From Planctomycetota bacterium (GTDB lineage Bacteria; Planctomycetota; PUPC01; DSUN01): DNA of 45,226 nucleotides. Where the stretch lies: contig VGYW01000008.1 in the NCBI GenBank assembly GCA_016872875.1, forward strand, positions 1 through 45,226, written 5' to 3'. Each line of letters opens with the position of its first letter. Positions within the stretch are counted from its first letter, which is position 1. This document shows, piece after piece, positions 31,361-37,845 of the stretch. The translations under genes were made by a program, and so were the position numbers. Under the pieces are notes generated by a model that had not been told where the DNA came from, did no database searches, and saw only the letters and a list, made by a program, of their open reading frames with translations.

Positions 31361-31535
31361 AAAGCGGCGTCGAGCCGCCGCACTCCGACAGGCTGACGCA
31401 TCGCATGGTGCCCCCACCGCGCATTGATGAGCGAGGATCAAACGGGGCCTTCGCGAAGGCACCCACTAAAGGAGCCGGGGTGAGCCGAATGACGCGCGGC
31501 AGCCCGTCGGAGTGCGGTCGCTTGAGACCGCTTTG
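31361..31535. repeat. MITE-like element, copy 1 (175 bp)
   Basis: The ends are terminal inverted repeats of about 35 bp: AAAGCGGCGTCGAGCCGCCG and CACTCCGACAGGCTG on the left, and the complementary CAGCCCGTCGGAGTGCGGTC and GCTTGAGACCGCTTT on the right. The interior is non-coding. A second copy of almost equal length is at 33872-34045. It lies 21 bp downstream of an orphan antitoxin stop codon, where a toxin gene would be expected. Confidence 0.8.
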
Positions 31536-31556
31536 CTTTGCGTACGTGTCAGGCGT

Positions 31557-31766
31557 TCACAGGGTGTCGGGTGCCACCTGCGACCATTCCAGCCAGCCGG
31601 CCTTTCTGCGATCGCCGCCGGCGGCGCGGAGCTCGGCAAGCGCTTCGCGGGCAATCTGGGCCTCCTCAAGCGTCTCGAGCCATTCGATAAGCGCTTCCCA
31701 GTCCTCCGCGCTCACGATGGTGAACCGCTTTCCCTTGAGCGTGGCGAATTGGACCGGCGCCCCCAC
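31557..31766 (-). CDS. Orphan Phd/RelB-type antitoxin (toxin lost)
   Basis: A 69-aa product starting at GTG 31766 (an ATG at 31865 lies far inside the preceding gene). The core VQFATLKGKRFTIVSAEDWE, ALIEWLETLEEAQIAREALA is nearly identical to the intact antitoxin at 33152-33376, a prevent-host-death-type fold with a helical toxin-binding tail. In the intact pair a toxin starts inside the antitoxin stop codon; here the equivalent GTGA is followed by a stop two codons later and then by the MITE-like element. It may be decaying or may still neutralise the toxin of the paralogous pair. Confidence 0.7.
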   Translation of the reverse strand: MGAPVQFATLKGKRFTIVSAEDWEALIEWLETLEEAQIAREALAELRAAGGDRRKAGWLEWSQVAPDTL

Positions 31767-31804
31767 CGACCTCGTGTCGGTGGCACGAAAGGAGGGACAG
31801 CCAC

Positions 31805-32119
31805 CTATTTCTGCTCCTCGCCCGCGCGGGCGAAGTCGGCGATGAGGGAATCGCCTCGCTCCCATTCCTCGGGGGTGAAGGCGACGGCCTCGATGGGCTC
31901 GAAGAGCTCGTAGACGGCGGCGGTGAGGATGTCAATCCGCTTCCAGTAGCCCTTGCGCCGGAAGCTCTCGGAGATGACGGCGAGGTCAATGTCGCTCCCC
32001 TCGTGCGCCCTGCCCGTGGCCCAGGAGCCGAACAGGATGATGCGCGGCGCCTCGACGCCCTGCTTCTCAAGGGCGTGGCGGAAGCGGCGAATGATTGCTA
32101 GAACTGACCTCTTATCCAA
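31805..32119 (-). CDS. MNT-type nucleotidyltransferase antitoxin (MntA-like)
   Basis: A 104-aa minimal nucleotidyltransferase. The core motif reads RIILFGSWATGRAHEGSDID, with GSWATG at 31-36 and the metal-binding pair Asp43/Asp45, then LAVISESFRRKG. The C-terminus holds FEPIEAVAFTPEEWERGD. In known HEPN/MNT modules this protein AMPylates and silences the HEPN RNase. Its ATG lies inside the HEPN gene (22-bp overlap), the usual coupled order toxin then antitoxin. Confidence 0.88.
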   Translation of the reverse strand: MDKRSVLAIIRRFRHALEKQGVEAPRIILFGSWATGRAHEGSDIDLAVISESFRRKGYWKRIDILTAAVYELFEPIEAVAFTPEEWERGDSLIADFARAGEEQK

Positions 32120-32478
32120 GCGAGGGTGCTCCTGCCTTGAGAGAGAATGCCTGCCGCTCTGGTCCGGCCGTAGGCCTTCTTGAGGGCGGCCAGCTTCTCC
32201 GGGTATCTCGTCGGTATGCTTGCTTCGCTGAGCCTCACAAGGAAGCTCCCAATGTCAGGAGGAGGTGATAGCCCCACTTGCTTGGCAAGGCCGACCAGGC
32301 TATGGCTCCTCGGTGGGTGCGTGCCCAACTTGGCGGCATAGGCTGCCTTGAGCGCCTTCTCGATGGACAAATGGCACATGAATACCGCATAGATGTACCT
32401 GCCCGCGTTGAACATGTCTTGCGCCGTCCCCATATCGTAGTCAGCCTGTTCGAGCCATTCTTTAGGCGACCGAGCCAT
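32098..32478 (-). CDS. HEPN-domain toxin of the HEPN/MNT module
   Basis: A 126-aa all-helical protein. Its start (WLEQADYDMGTAQDMFNAGR) and FMCHLSIEKALKAAYAAKLG are typical of HEPN domains. THPPRSHSLVGLA (His54, His59) and SIPTRYPE (Arg91-Tyr92-Pro93) are the conserved features of the nucleotidyltransferase-associated branch. The predicted role is an RNase held inactive by the MNT partner. The gene has no promoter of its own; it starts within the 3' end of the frameshifted DUF5678-like gene and should be read from the promoter at 32791-32819. Confidence 0.87.
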   Translation of the reverse strand: MARSPKEWLEQADYDMGTAQDMFNAGRYIYAVFMCHLSIEKALKAAYAAKLGTHPPRSHSLVGLAKQVGLSPPPDIGSFLVRLSEASIPTRYPEKLAALKKAYGRTRAAGILSQGRSTLAWIRGQF

Positions 32479-32766
32479 GATCCGTCTCCCCTAGGCGTAC
32501 GGGCTGGCGAATCCTGGGACTGGGTCCGCGGCGGGACAAGGGTTGCTCTACGACTTGGTGAAACTCGCACGGTTTGCGGGGCGTGCCAAGGCGATGGTCG
32601 AGGGCGTCGAGCAGGCGCTCGACGGTCGGCTCAAGCGCAACGCGTCGCGCCCCCTGATACGCGACGAACCATCCCCTGTGCGATCTCAGCAGTCGTGGCT
32701 TCTCCCTTGCCAGCCGTTCCCGGGGGCCGGCACTGCCTTTGGCCGTTTCGCCACTGCAACACCCAT
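32462..32766 (-). pseudogene. Frameshifted DUF5678-like gene, duplicate of 33448-33759
   Basis: The first 19 codons after ATG 32766 match the intact copy (VAKRPKAVPAPGNGW). Then one base is missing: GGCTGGCAAGGGAG here against GGCTGGGCCAGGGAG in the intact gene. The original frame stops soon after. The shifted frame continues the family text as RLLRSHRGWFVAYQGARRVA and LDALDHRLGTPRKPCEFHQV, and ends at 32462 inside the HEPN start region. The duplication covers about 290 bp. A strong promoter (32791-32819) is retained, so the transcript probably still serves the HEPN/MNT genes. Confidence 0.75.
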
Positions 32767-32790
32767 GGCGGGCTTCCTCTTTCCCCTGGG

Positions 32791-32819
32791 ATTGTATTCC
32801 GCGCCTGCGCGGTTGTCAA
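32791..32819 (-). promoter_or_regulatory. Promoter of the pseudogene-HEPN-MNT transcript
   Basis: Minus strand TTGACA (32819-32814), 17-bp spacer, TACAAT (32796-32791): one mismatch in total. GAGGAAG lies before the pseudogene ATG. Confidence 0.7.
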
Positions 32820-32855
32820 CGGCCGGGCGCGGCGGATGCGGGCTGGGCCTGCCCG

Positions 32856-33155
32856 TCAAAGCTCAGAGAGCAGTTCCTCCAGGTCGGCATAGTCGTACGG
32901 TGGCCGCGTGCGGACTGCCAGCACGTCCACAGCCTTGTCCGGTTCGCTGATCGCGTAGACGATGCGCCACTTGTCTAGTCGAAACCGCCACAGGTCGCAT
33001 TCTGCACGTGGCGGGGTGAGCTTCCTGCTGTCCGAAGGCCGTGGGTCGTCAGCAAAGGCGTATACGGCGCGCCTGACCCTTTGGCGAACATGGCCCGGCA
33101 GGTTCTTGATCTCGCGCAAGGCCCGAGGCCTGATGTAGACGGTGTACACTCTCAC
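32856..33155 (-). CDS. RelE/ParE-family toxin
   Basis: A 99-aa basic protein starting at a GTG that overlaps the antitoxin stop (GTGA). Family landmarks are VYTVYIRPRALREIKNLPGH, VRQRVRRAVYAFADDPRPSD, KLTPPRAECDLWRFRLDKWR and IVYAISEPDKAVDVLAVRTR. The RLDKWRIVYAI segment is the classic central strand pair of RelE/ParE. The predicted action is ribosome-dependent mRNA cleavage or gyrase inhibition; sequence alone does not decide. Its partner is the gene at 33152-33376. Confidence 0.88.
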   Translation of the reverse strand: MRVYTVYIRPRALREIKNLPGHVRQRVRRAVYAFADDPRPSDSRKLTPPRAECDLWRFRLDKWRIVYAISEPDKAVDVLAVRTRPPYDYADLEELLSEL

Positions 33156-33376
33156 TCGGTCTCGTCCGCCACTTTGGCCCACTCCAGCCAGCCGGCCTTC
33201 TTGCGGTCGCCGCCGGCGGCGCGGAGTTCGGCCAGCGCCTCGCGGGCAATCTGGGCGTCCTCAAGCGTCTCGAGCCATTCGATGAGCGCTTCCCAGTCGT
33301 CGGCGCTCACGATGGCAAGGCGCTTCCCCTTGACGGTGGCGAATTGGACCGACTGGAGTGCTTCTAGCCCGCTCAT
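33152..33376 (-). CDS. Antitoxin partner of the RelE/ParE toxin
   Basis: A 74-aa protein: SGLEALQSVQFATVKGKRLA, IVSADDWEALIEWLETLEDA, QIAREALAELRAAGGDRKKA. It has the short beta-strand plus helix pattern of Phd/YefM-type antitoxins, with the C-terminal half (GWLEWAKVADETE) as the toxin-binding tail. It is co-transcribed with the toxin from a promoter at 33445-33473. A close paralogue without a toxin is at 31557-31766. Confidence 0.85.
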   Translation of the reverse strand: MSGLEALQSVQFATVKGKRLAIVSADDWEALIEWLETLEDAQIAREALAELRAAGGDRKKAGWLEWAKVADETE

Positions 33377-33444
33377 GGCGGCACCTCACACTTGCGCTAT
33401 GCGAACATTCGTCTACATGTCGGCGACCATACCCCTTAGTTGGC

Positions 33445-33473
33445 ATTCTAAGGCATAGCCGCGCTGTTGTCAA
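33445..33473 (-). promoter_or_regulatory. Promoter of the RelE/ParE toxin-antitoxin operon
   Basis: Minus strand TTGACA (33473-33468), 17-bp spacer, TAGAAT (33450-33445), 69 bp from the antitoxin ATG. A related fragment (GGCATTCT..GTTGTCAAC) recurs at 34091-34121 with no gene directly behind it. Confidence 0.65.
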
Positions 33474-33759
33474 CTCGTCCATGGCCTTGCCTTCTCAACT
33501 CGCCGAGCGGGCCAGCCCTTGGACTCGGCCCGCGGCGGGTCAAGGGTCGCTCTACGACTTGGTGGAAGTCGCACGGCTTGCGGGGCGTGCCGAGGCGATG
33601 ATCGAGAGCGTCGAGCAGGCGGTCGATGGTCGGAGCAAGCGCCACGCGCCGCGCCCCCTGGTAAGCAACGAACCACCTTCTGTGCGTTCTGAGGAGGCGC
33701 GGCTTCTCCCTGGCCCAGCCGTTCCTGGGGGCCGAGGAAGTCTCTGGCCGCTTCGCCAC
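33448..33759 (-). CDS. DUF5678-like small protein, intact copy
   Basis: A 103-aa protein from GTG 33759. The core reads EKPRLLRTHRRWFVAYQGAR, RVALAPTIDRLLDALDHRLG and KPCDFHQVVERPL. This is the same architecture as DUF5678: one strand with W-V-A, a gly-rich turn, a helix that starts after a Pro/Asp, and a terminal strand. The last 30 residues are basic and lack family character. It overlaps the toxin-antitoxin promoter at its 3' end. A frameshifted sister copy lies at 32462-32766. Unlike the pair at 15518-16242 there is no protease gene next to it. Function is unknown. Confidence 0.62.
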   Translation of the reverse strand: MAKRPETSSAPRNGWAREKPRLLRTHRRWFVAYQGARRVALAPTIDRLLDALDHRLGTPRKPCDFHQVVERPLTRRGPSPRAGPLGELRRQGHGRVDNSAAMP

Positions 33760-33815
33760 TGCAACGCTAATCGCGGGCCTCCTCCCAAGGTCTCCGTGCC
33801 AATCCTCACGCAGGC

Positions 33816-33844
33816 CGTCTACGCGGTGGGCAAAGGGTTGTCAA
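33816..33844 (-). promoter_or_regulatory. Weak promoter upstream of the intact DUF5678-like gene
   Basis: Minus strand TTGACA (33844-33839), 17-bp spacer, TAGACG (33821-33816). It is a near copy of the promoter at 31304-31332, evidence that a block of this region was duplicated. Confidence 0.4.
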
Positions 33845-33871
33845 ACCCGAAAGGGTCTTGCCGCCAAGTCC

Positions 33872-34045
33872 AAAGCGGCGTCCAGCCGCCGCACTCCGAC
33901 AGGCTGACGCATCACACAGGCGCCTCACGTCTCCGGAATGGTCCGGCATCGCGTGGGGCCTGGGCGAAGGACACGCTTGCCGGGGTGGCGATGAGTCACA
34001 TGACGTGCGGCAGCCTGTCGGAGTGCGGTCGCTTGAGACCGCTCT
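33872..34045. repeat. MITE-like element, copy 2 (174 bp)
   Basis: The left terminal repeat reads AAAGCGGCGTCCAGCCGCCG, CACTCCGACAGGCTG; the right reads CAGCCTGTCGGAGTGCGGTC, GCTTGAGACCGCTCT. It aligns with copy 1 (31361-31535) at both ends and in outline through the middle. The 446-bp stretch 33760-34205 holds this element, the weak promoter before it, and a GGCCGTTG/CAACGGCC palindrome at about 34110-34126 within an orphan promoter-like fragment. I see no gene there. Confidence 0.8.
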
Positions 34046-34205
34046 GCCTGCCGCGTGGTCTTGGCGCTCGCTCGATCTCGCCTCCGACTGGCATTCTGGC
34101 CCCCGGTTGGGCCGTTGTCAACGGCCAAGCCTCTGTGGCAGTGATTCCGCAGTCGGGGACGTAAGGTATGGGGATTTCGTGAGGTAGAGCGATCTGGGGG
34201 TGGGG

Positions 34206-34478
34206 TCAGATTCGCGCGGCTTTCTGGGGGTGGTCGCAAGGGGCCTGGGTGCCCCCTCGTGAGGCCGTGAGCTTGTGGGCCGGGCTCCCTGGGCGTGGAC
34301 TGGCTGCGCGCGGAGAGGTAAGGCGCACCTGCGCCTCGGCCTCCTTGGGGACGAAGACCTGGTGGACCCGCCCCTCCTTGCCAAAGGTCAGATAGAGCGC
34401 CAGGTGCATCTGGCCGGCGTGACAGCGGCAGGAGCGTTTGCCGCAGGTCAGCCGCCGGACCGACAGGGTCCCGCGCAT
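34206..34478 (-). pseudogene. DUF6788-type zinc-ribbon fragment, transposon-associated
   Basis: The N-terminal 50 residues follow the DUF6788 pattern: MRGTLSVRRLTCGKRSCRCH, then LALYLTFGKEGRVHQVFVPK. The Cys cluster CGKRSCRC should bind zinc. The family is generally a small protein encoded upstream of transposase genes and is about 100-150 aa. After EAEAQVRL the text becomes Pro/Ala-rich (TSPRAASPRPGSPAHKL) with no family character, and no transposase follows. I read it as a truncated remnant of an insertion element. It starts 18 bp after the aldo-keto-reductase-like gene. Confidence 0.6.
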
Positions 34479-34496
34479 CAGCGGCTCCTCAAAGAA

Positions 34497-35360
34497 CTAA
34501 TGCCCCGGCCCCCTCCCCTCATCGCGGAATCGCTGGCGGGTGAGGGCGGCGCCCTCGGCGGCGTGGTCGCCGAAGCGGGGGAAGAAGCCGACGATGACGC
34601 CGTCGGTGGGCTTGATGTTGGCGAAGGCGAACTTGTAGGCGGCCTCGGTGTCCTCGGGCCTGTCGGCGAGGCGGCCGCCGCCAAGGATCTTGAAGGCGAG
34701 GACGGGCCGCTTGACCTGACGGATCGCCTCGCACATGCGCGCGGGGTCGCTCGGGAGGAAGTTGCCCCAGAGGGGCACCTCGCCCACGGCGGCCTGAAGC
34801 TCCTCGGGCGTGCGCGTGAGGCGGTAGAAGCAGGCCATGTAGAGGTCGAGGTCCCAGCCGGCGTCCTCGGCGTGGCGGAGCAGGTCGGGGTTGTGGGCGG
34901 AGGTGCCGGCGAGGACGCCGAGGTCTTTGACCCGCATGGTGAAGTCGCGCACCTGCTGAATCTTGCCCTCGCGGAAGAGGCGGTCGGCCACGCCGCCGTG
35001 GTAGAGGACGGCGATGGGGTTGTGGCGGCGGACGACTTCGCGGAGGGCCGCGGGGTCCTCGGTGTGGGGGGAGTTGGCGAGGAAGACCCACTGGATGTTG
35101 CGGCCGGCGTCGCGCAGGCGGGTGAGGGCCTGGTCTATCTTCTCGTGCCACGAGGTCTGCCAGGTGTTGATGCCAACGTCCATGCAATGGGCGATCAGCT
35201 CCACTGTGCGGTCAAGGGTGAAGAACTCGTTCATGAAGCGCCCCACGAGGCCGCCCATGTACGAGTAGCCGAGGATGGGGTTGGCTCCGACGACGAGTCG
35301 GCTGACCTTGTGGGGGCCAATCCGAATGGTTGGCATTTCCTGGCCGGCGGGCTGAGCCAT
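34497..35360 (-). CDS. Aldo-keto-reductase-like TIM-barrel protein
   Basis: A 287-aa protein. The ATG of MAQPAGQEMPTIRIGPHKVS is preceded by AAGGAGA at 7 bp; upstream in-frame codons enter a palindrome. The text TIRIGPHKVSRLVVGANPIL, ELIAHCMDVGINTWQTSW and KIDQALTRLRDAGRNIQWVF follows the first strands of AKR enzymes, and VKDLGVLAGTSAHNPDLLRH and VLAFKILGGGRL the later ones. The usual catalytic Asp-Tyr-Lys-His tetrad is not clearly present, so it may bind NADP weakly or act as a different barrel enzyme. Proteins of this type are common and uncharacterised in Planctomycetota-like genomes. It is preceded by a 489-bp palindromic region. Confidence 0.72.
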   Translation of the reverse strand: MAQPAGQEMPTIRIGPHKVSRLVVGANPILGYSYMGGLVGRFMNEFFTLDRTVELIAHCMDVGINTWQTSWHEKIDQALTRLRDAGRNIQWVFLANSPHTEDPAALREVVRRHNPIAVLYHGGVADRLFREGKIQQVRDFTMRVKDLGVLAGTSAHNPDLLRHAEDAGWDLDLYMACFYRLTRTPEELQAAVGEVPLWGNFLPSDPARMCEAIRQVKRPVLAFKILGGGRLADRPEDTEAAYKFAFANIKPTDGVIVGFFPRFGDHAAEGAALTRQRFRDEGRGPGH

Positions 35361-35394
35361 AGGTTCTTCTCCTTCAATGATCAGCATGCGGCCC

Positions 35395-35526
35395 CAACGT
35401 GGCTCCTGTTGCGGAGAGGCCAGCCCCGTGACACCCCACGGCGGGCGTAGCGACACGCGGCTCGCGTGTCGAGGACGGGACAGGCGAGCCGCCCGTCCCT
35501 ACGACTCTCCGCAACAGGAACAACGT
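35395..35526. repeat. Nested palindrome 1
   Basis: Outer arms: ACGTGGCTCCTGTTGCGGAG (from 35398) and its near-complement CTCCGCAACAGGAACAACGT (to 35526). An inner perfect palindrome is GACACGCG/GCT/CGCGTGTC. Between them are GGGACAGGCGAGCCGCCCGT-type words. No open reading frame of interest. Confidence 0.7.
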
Positions 35527-35561
35527 AGGGGGGATAACATCCTGGATGCGTCGGTGTCCTG

Positions 35562-35764
35562 CTCCCAAAGGGAGCGTAGTAGGTGGCCGGCGGCTTCAGC
35601 CGCCGGACAGGGATTGGAACGAACGAAGTCCCGAAGGGACGGCAGAGCGGGATGGGCGAACCGCTCGGCCGAGGGGCTCTGCCGTCCCTTCGGGACTGGG
35701 CCGTGGGTGAACTCCTGTCCGGCGGCTGAAGCCGCCGGCAACCCACTGCTGTCCCTTTGGGACT
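35562..35764. repeat. Nested palindrome 2
   Basis: The outer arm contains GGCCGGCGGCTTCAGCCGCC and GGACAGG, mirrored on the right by CCTGTCCGGCGGCTGAAGCC. The inner arms are GTCCCGAAGGGACGGCAGAG (35628-35647) and GCTCTGCCGTCCCTTCGGGA (from 35676). Smaller hairpins (CTCCCAAAGGGAG, GTCCCTTTGGGAC) sit at the outer ends. The 489-bp gap 35361-35849 is made of this, palindrome 1 and short joining sequence. Confidence 0.75.
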
Positions 35765-35849
35765 GCAAGCGCGTCCCCTTGGGGCGGGGCGCTATAGCTT
35801 CCACAGCAGTTCCGAGGACGGGGACAACGACGAGGACGATTGAGGAGCG

Positions 35850-37817
35850 TCATCGGGGCCGCACCTGTTCGTAGAGTTGTCGGGAGTTGATCTCTTGCAT
35901 GTGGCGAGTGACGCTCTCGCCGTACGGCTCGGTGGTAATGAGGTTGCCCTCGGGGGTGTAGAGGCCGGAGGGGTCGCCGCGGACGTAGCCGAAGGAGCTC
36001 GAAAGGTAGTCGTACTCGCCCATGATCATGCGGGTGGTGAGGTAGGAGGTGTAGTCCTGGACGCGGCCGCGCTGCATGTGGAGCTCGTAGTTCTCGCGGC
36101 GCATCTGTTCGGAGTTGCGGGAGATGGTGTCGCTGAGCTTGCGGATGCCCTCGTGGTATTTGCGGAGGCCGTCGGCGACGTATTCGCCGACCTTCTGCTG
36201 GTTCATCTGGTAGGAGGTCATGATCTGGCCGAGGGTGGGGAGCCAGGCGTCGAACTGGGCGGCGGGCGCCCAGCCGGTGAGGTGGCCGAGGGAGAAGCTG
36301 GCGTCGGCGAAGTTCCCGATGCACCAGCCGAGGGAGACGCCTTTGTAGGGCTTGCCCTTGTGGTTGAAGGTGTAGAAGAAGTGCTCGACGGAGCAGGGGC
36401 GGCCGCCGGTGATGCCGGCGCGGAGGCCCTGAGCGAGGTCGGGGCGGTCCGTGACCTCGAAGCGGAAGGCCGTGCCGTGGCCGCCCTTGGTGCAGGCGAG
36501 CTCCATCGCCTGGTGCGGGCGGCAGAAGTTGGCGACGAGGACCCCCGGCATCCTGACGAGGTGGGCGTAGCGCGGGGTGATGAACTCGGCGTTGGCGACG
36601 ACGAAGTAGACCTGCTGGGTGGGGTCGGAGGCGATGACCTGGCCCTTGCCGAGGTCGGCCTGCTGCCAGTTGGCGGGCGCGGCGTAGGAGCCCCAGCCGC
36701 CGGCGAGCTGGCGCGGGACGAGTTGCGGCACGGGCATCGGCTGCGGCTGGCCCTGCCCCGCCGCCTGGGCGCCGCCCTCGTCGAAGGCGAAGACGTTCTT
36801 CGCCACCCGCAGGTTGGCGAGGGTCTGGAGAAGGAGCGGGGCGGCCTTGTCCAGTTGGCCGTCCGCAGCGTCGAGCTGCTGCTTGAGGAGCAGGCCGTCG
36901 CCGCCAGTGACCATCGTGCGGAACTGGCGGCGCTGGTTCCGAGCGTCCGTGTAGGTGCCCTCGAAGAGGTAGACGGTCTTCTGGCCCACGGTGCGGGTCT
37001 TCGCGGCCGGGGCGAGCTGGATGGTGGGGGCCTGCTTGAACATCTCGCCGAGGACGAGGCGGACGTTTGCCGCGGCGTCGCGCCCGGCCGGGCTCACCCC
37101 GTGGACGTGGCTGACGACGTAGAGCCCCTCGGGGTGCATCACGCTGAAGGCGTACATCGCGGGGTCGGGCTGGAAGACCTCCTGGACGGTCCAGCCCTGG
37201 GGCTTCCTGAGGGTGAAGACGCAGTGCTTGGAGACGTAGTTGTCCCACTGCACCTTGGCGAGGTCGGCTGGCGGGGCGGCCGCCGGCCTGGGGGCAGGAG
37301 CGGGCGCGGCGGCGCCAGCCCCCTCGGTGAGCTCGAGGCTGGCGATGATGCGGCCGAAGACGAGCTGGTTCGCCGCGAAGTCCGCCTTCGCGCAGTTGCA
37401 CGAGAGCATCACCTGATGGGTCTTCCCCTTCACGAACACGTAGTCGCCGATCATGGCCACGTTGTTGCTCAGGCTCTCGGCGCGCGCGAGGAGGCCCTGG
37501 CGGCCGGCCACGGGGAGGGGCTGGGAGCCGAGCAGCTTCCAGTTGGGGATCTGCTGCTGAAGGAATGCGGCGGCCGCCTTGAACCACTCCTCCACCGTGC
37601 CCTGCTCGAGCCGTGCGGCAAGGACCACCACGTTCGCCCGGCCATCCTGGGAAGAGACCATCGTCATCTGGCCGGCGCGCTGCTCCTTCCAGTCGGCGGG
37701 CGCCGCGATGCGCCAGGCGCCGTCGGGGTCGGCCACCTGCTTCGTCTCAGCCGCGAAGGCGGCTGCTGCCGCGACGAGAAGAAGCCACAAGGCCCGAGGC
37801 GTCTCGCGGAGTCCCAT
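35850..37817 (-). CDS. Large exported protein with three PsbP/DUF1795-like repeats
   Basis: A 655-aa exported protein with signal peptide MGLRETPRALWLLLVAAAAA. Three similar domains can be seen: about 28-165 (AWRIAAPADWKEQRAGQMTM to FGRIIASLEL), 200-345 (CVFTLRKPQGWTVQEVFQPD to LLLQTLANLRV) and 375-530 (GSYAAPANWQQADLGKGQVI onward). Each has the strand-strand-turn-helix character of PsbP/DcrB-like proteins. Ala/Pro linkers join them. The last 115 residues are helical and charged (YQMNQQKVGEYVADGLRKYH, NSEQMRRENYELHMQRG) and end in Tyr-rich text. I recognise no function. Its ATG lies 28 bp after the preceding gene on the same strand, so it is probably in one operon with that gene. Confidence 0.65.
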   Translation of the reverse strand: MGLRETPRALWLLLVAAAAAFAAETKQVADPDGAWRIAAPADWKEQRAGQMTMVSSQDGRANVVVLAARLEQGTVEEWFKAAAAFLQQQIPNWKLLGSQPLPVAGRQGLLARAESLSNNVAMIGDYVFVKGKTHQVMLSCNCAKADFAANQLVFGRIIASLELTEGAGAAAPAPAPRPAAAPPADLAKVQWDNYVSKHCVFTLRKPQGWTVQEVFQPDPAMYAFSVMHPEGLYVVSHVHGVSPAGRDAAANVRLVLGEMFKQAPTIQLAPAAKTRTVGQKTVYLFEGTYTDARNQRRQFRTMVTGGDGLLLKQQLDAADGQLDKAAPLLLQTLANLRVAKNVFAFDEGGAQAAGQGQPQPMPVPQLVPRQLAGGWGSYAAPANWQQADLGKGQVIASDPTQQVYFVVANAEFITPRYAHLVRMPGVLVANFCRPHQAMELACTKGGHGTAFRFEVTDRPDLAQGLRAGITGGRPCSVEHFFYTFNHKGKPYKGVSLGWCIGNFADASFSLGHLTGWAPAAQFDAWLPTLGQIMTSYQMNQQKVGEYVADGLRKYHEGIRKLSDTISRNSEQMRRENYELHMQRGRVQDYTSYLTTRMIMGEYDYLSSSFGYVRGDPSGLYTPEGNLITTEPYGESVTRHMQEINSRQLYEQVRPR

Positions 37818-37845
37818 ACGCTCTCCCTTTCACGGCGCGGCGCCG

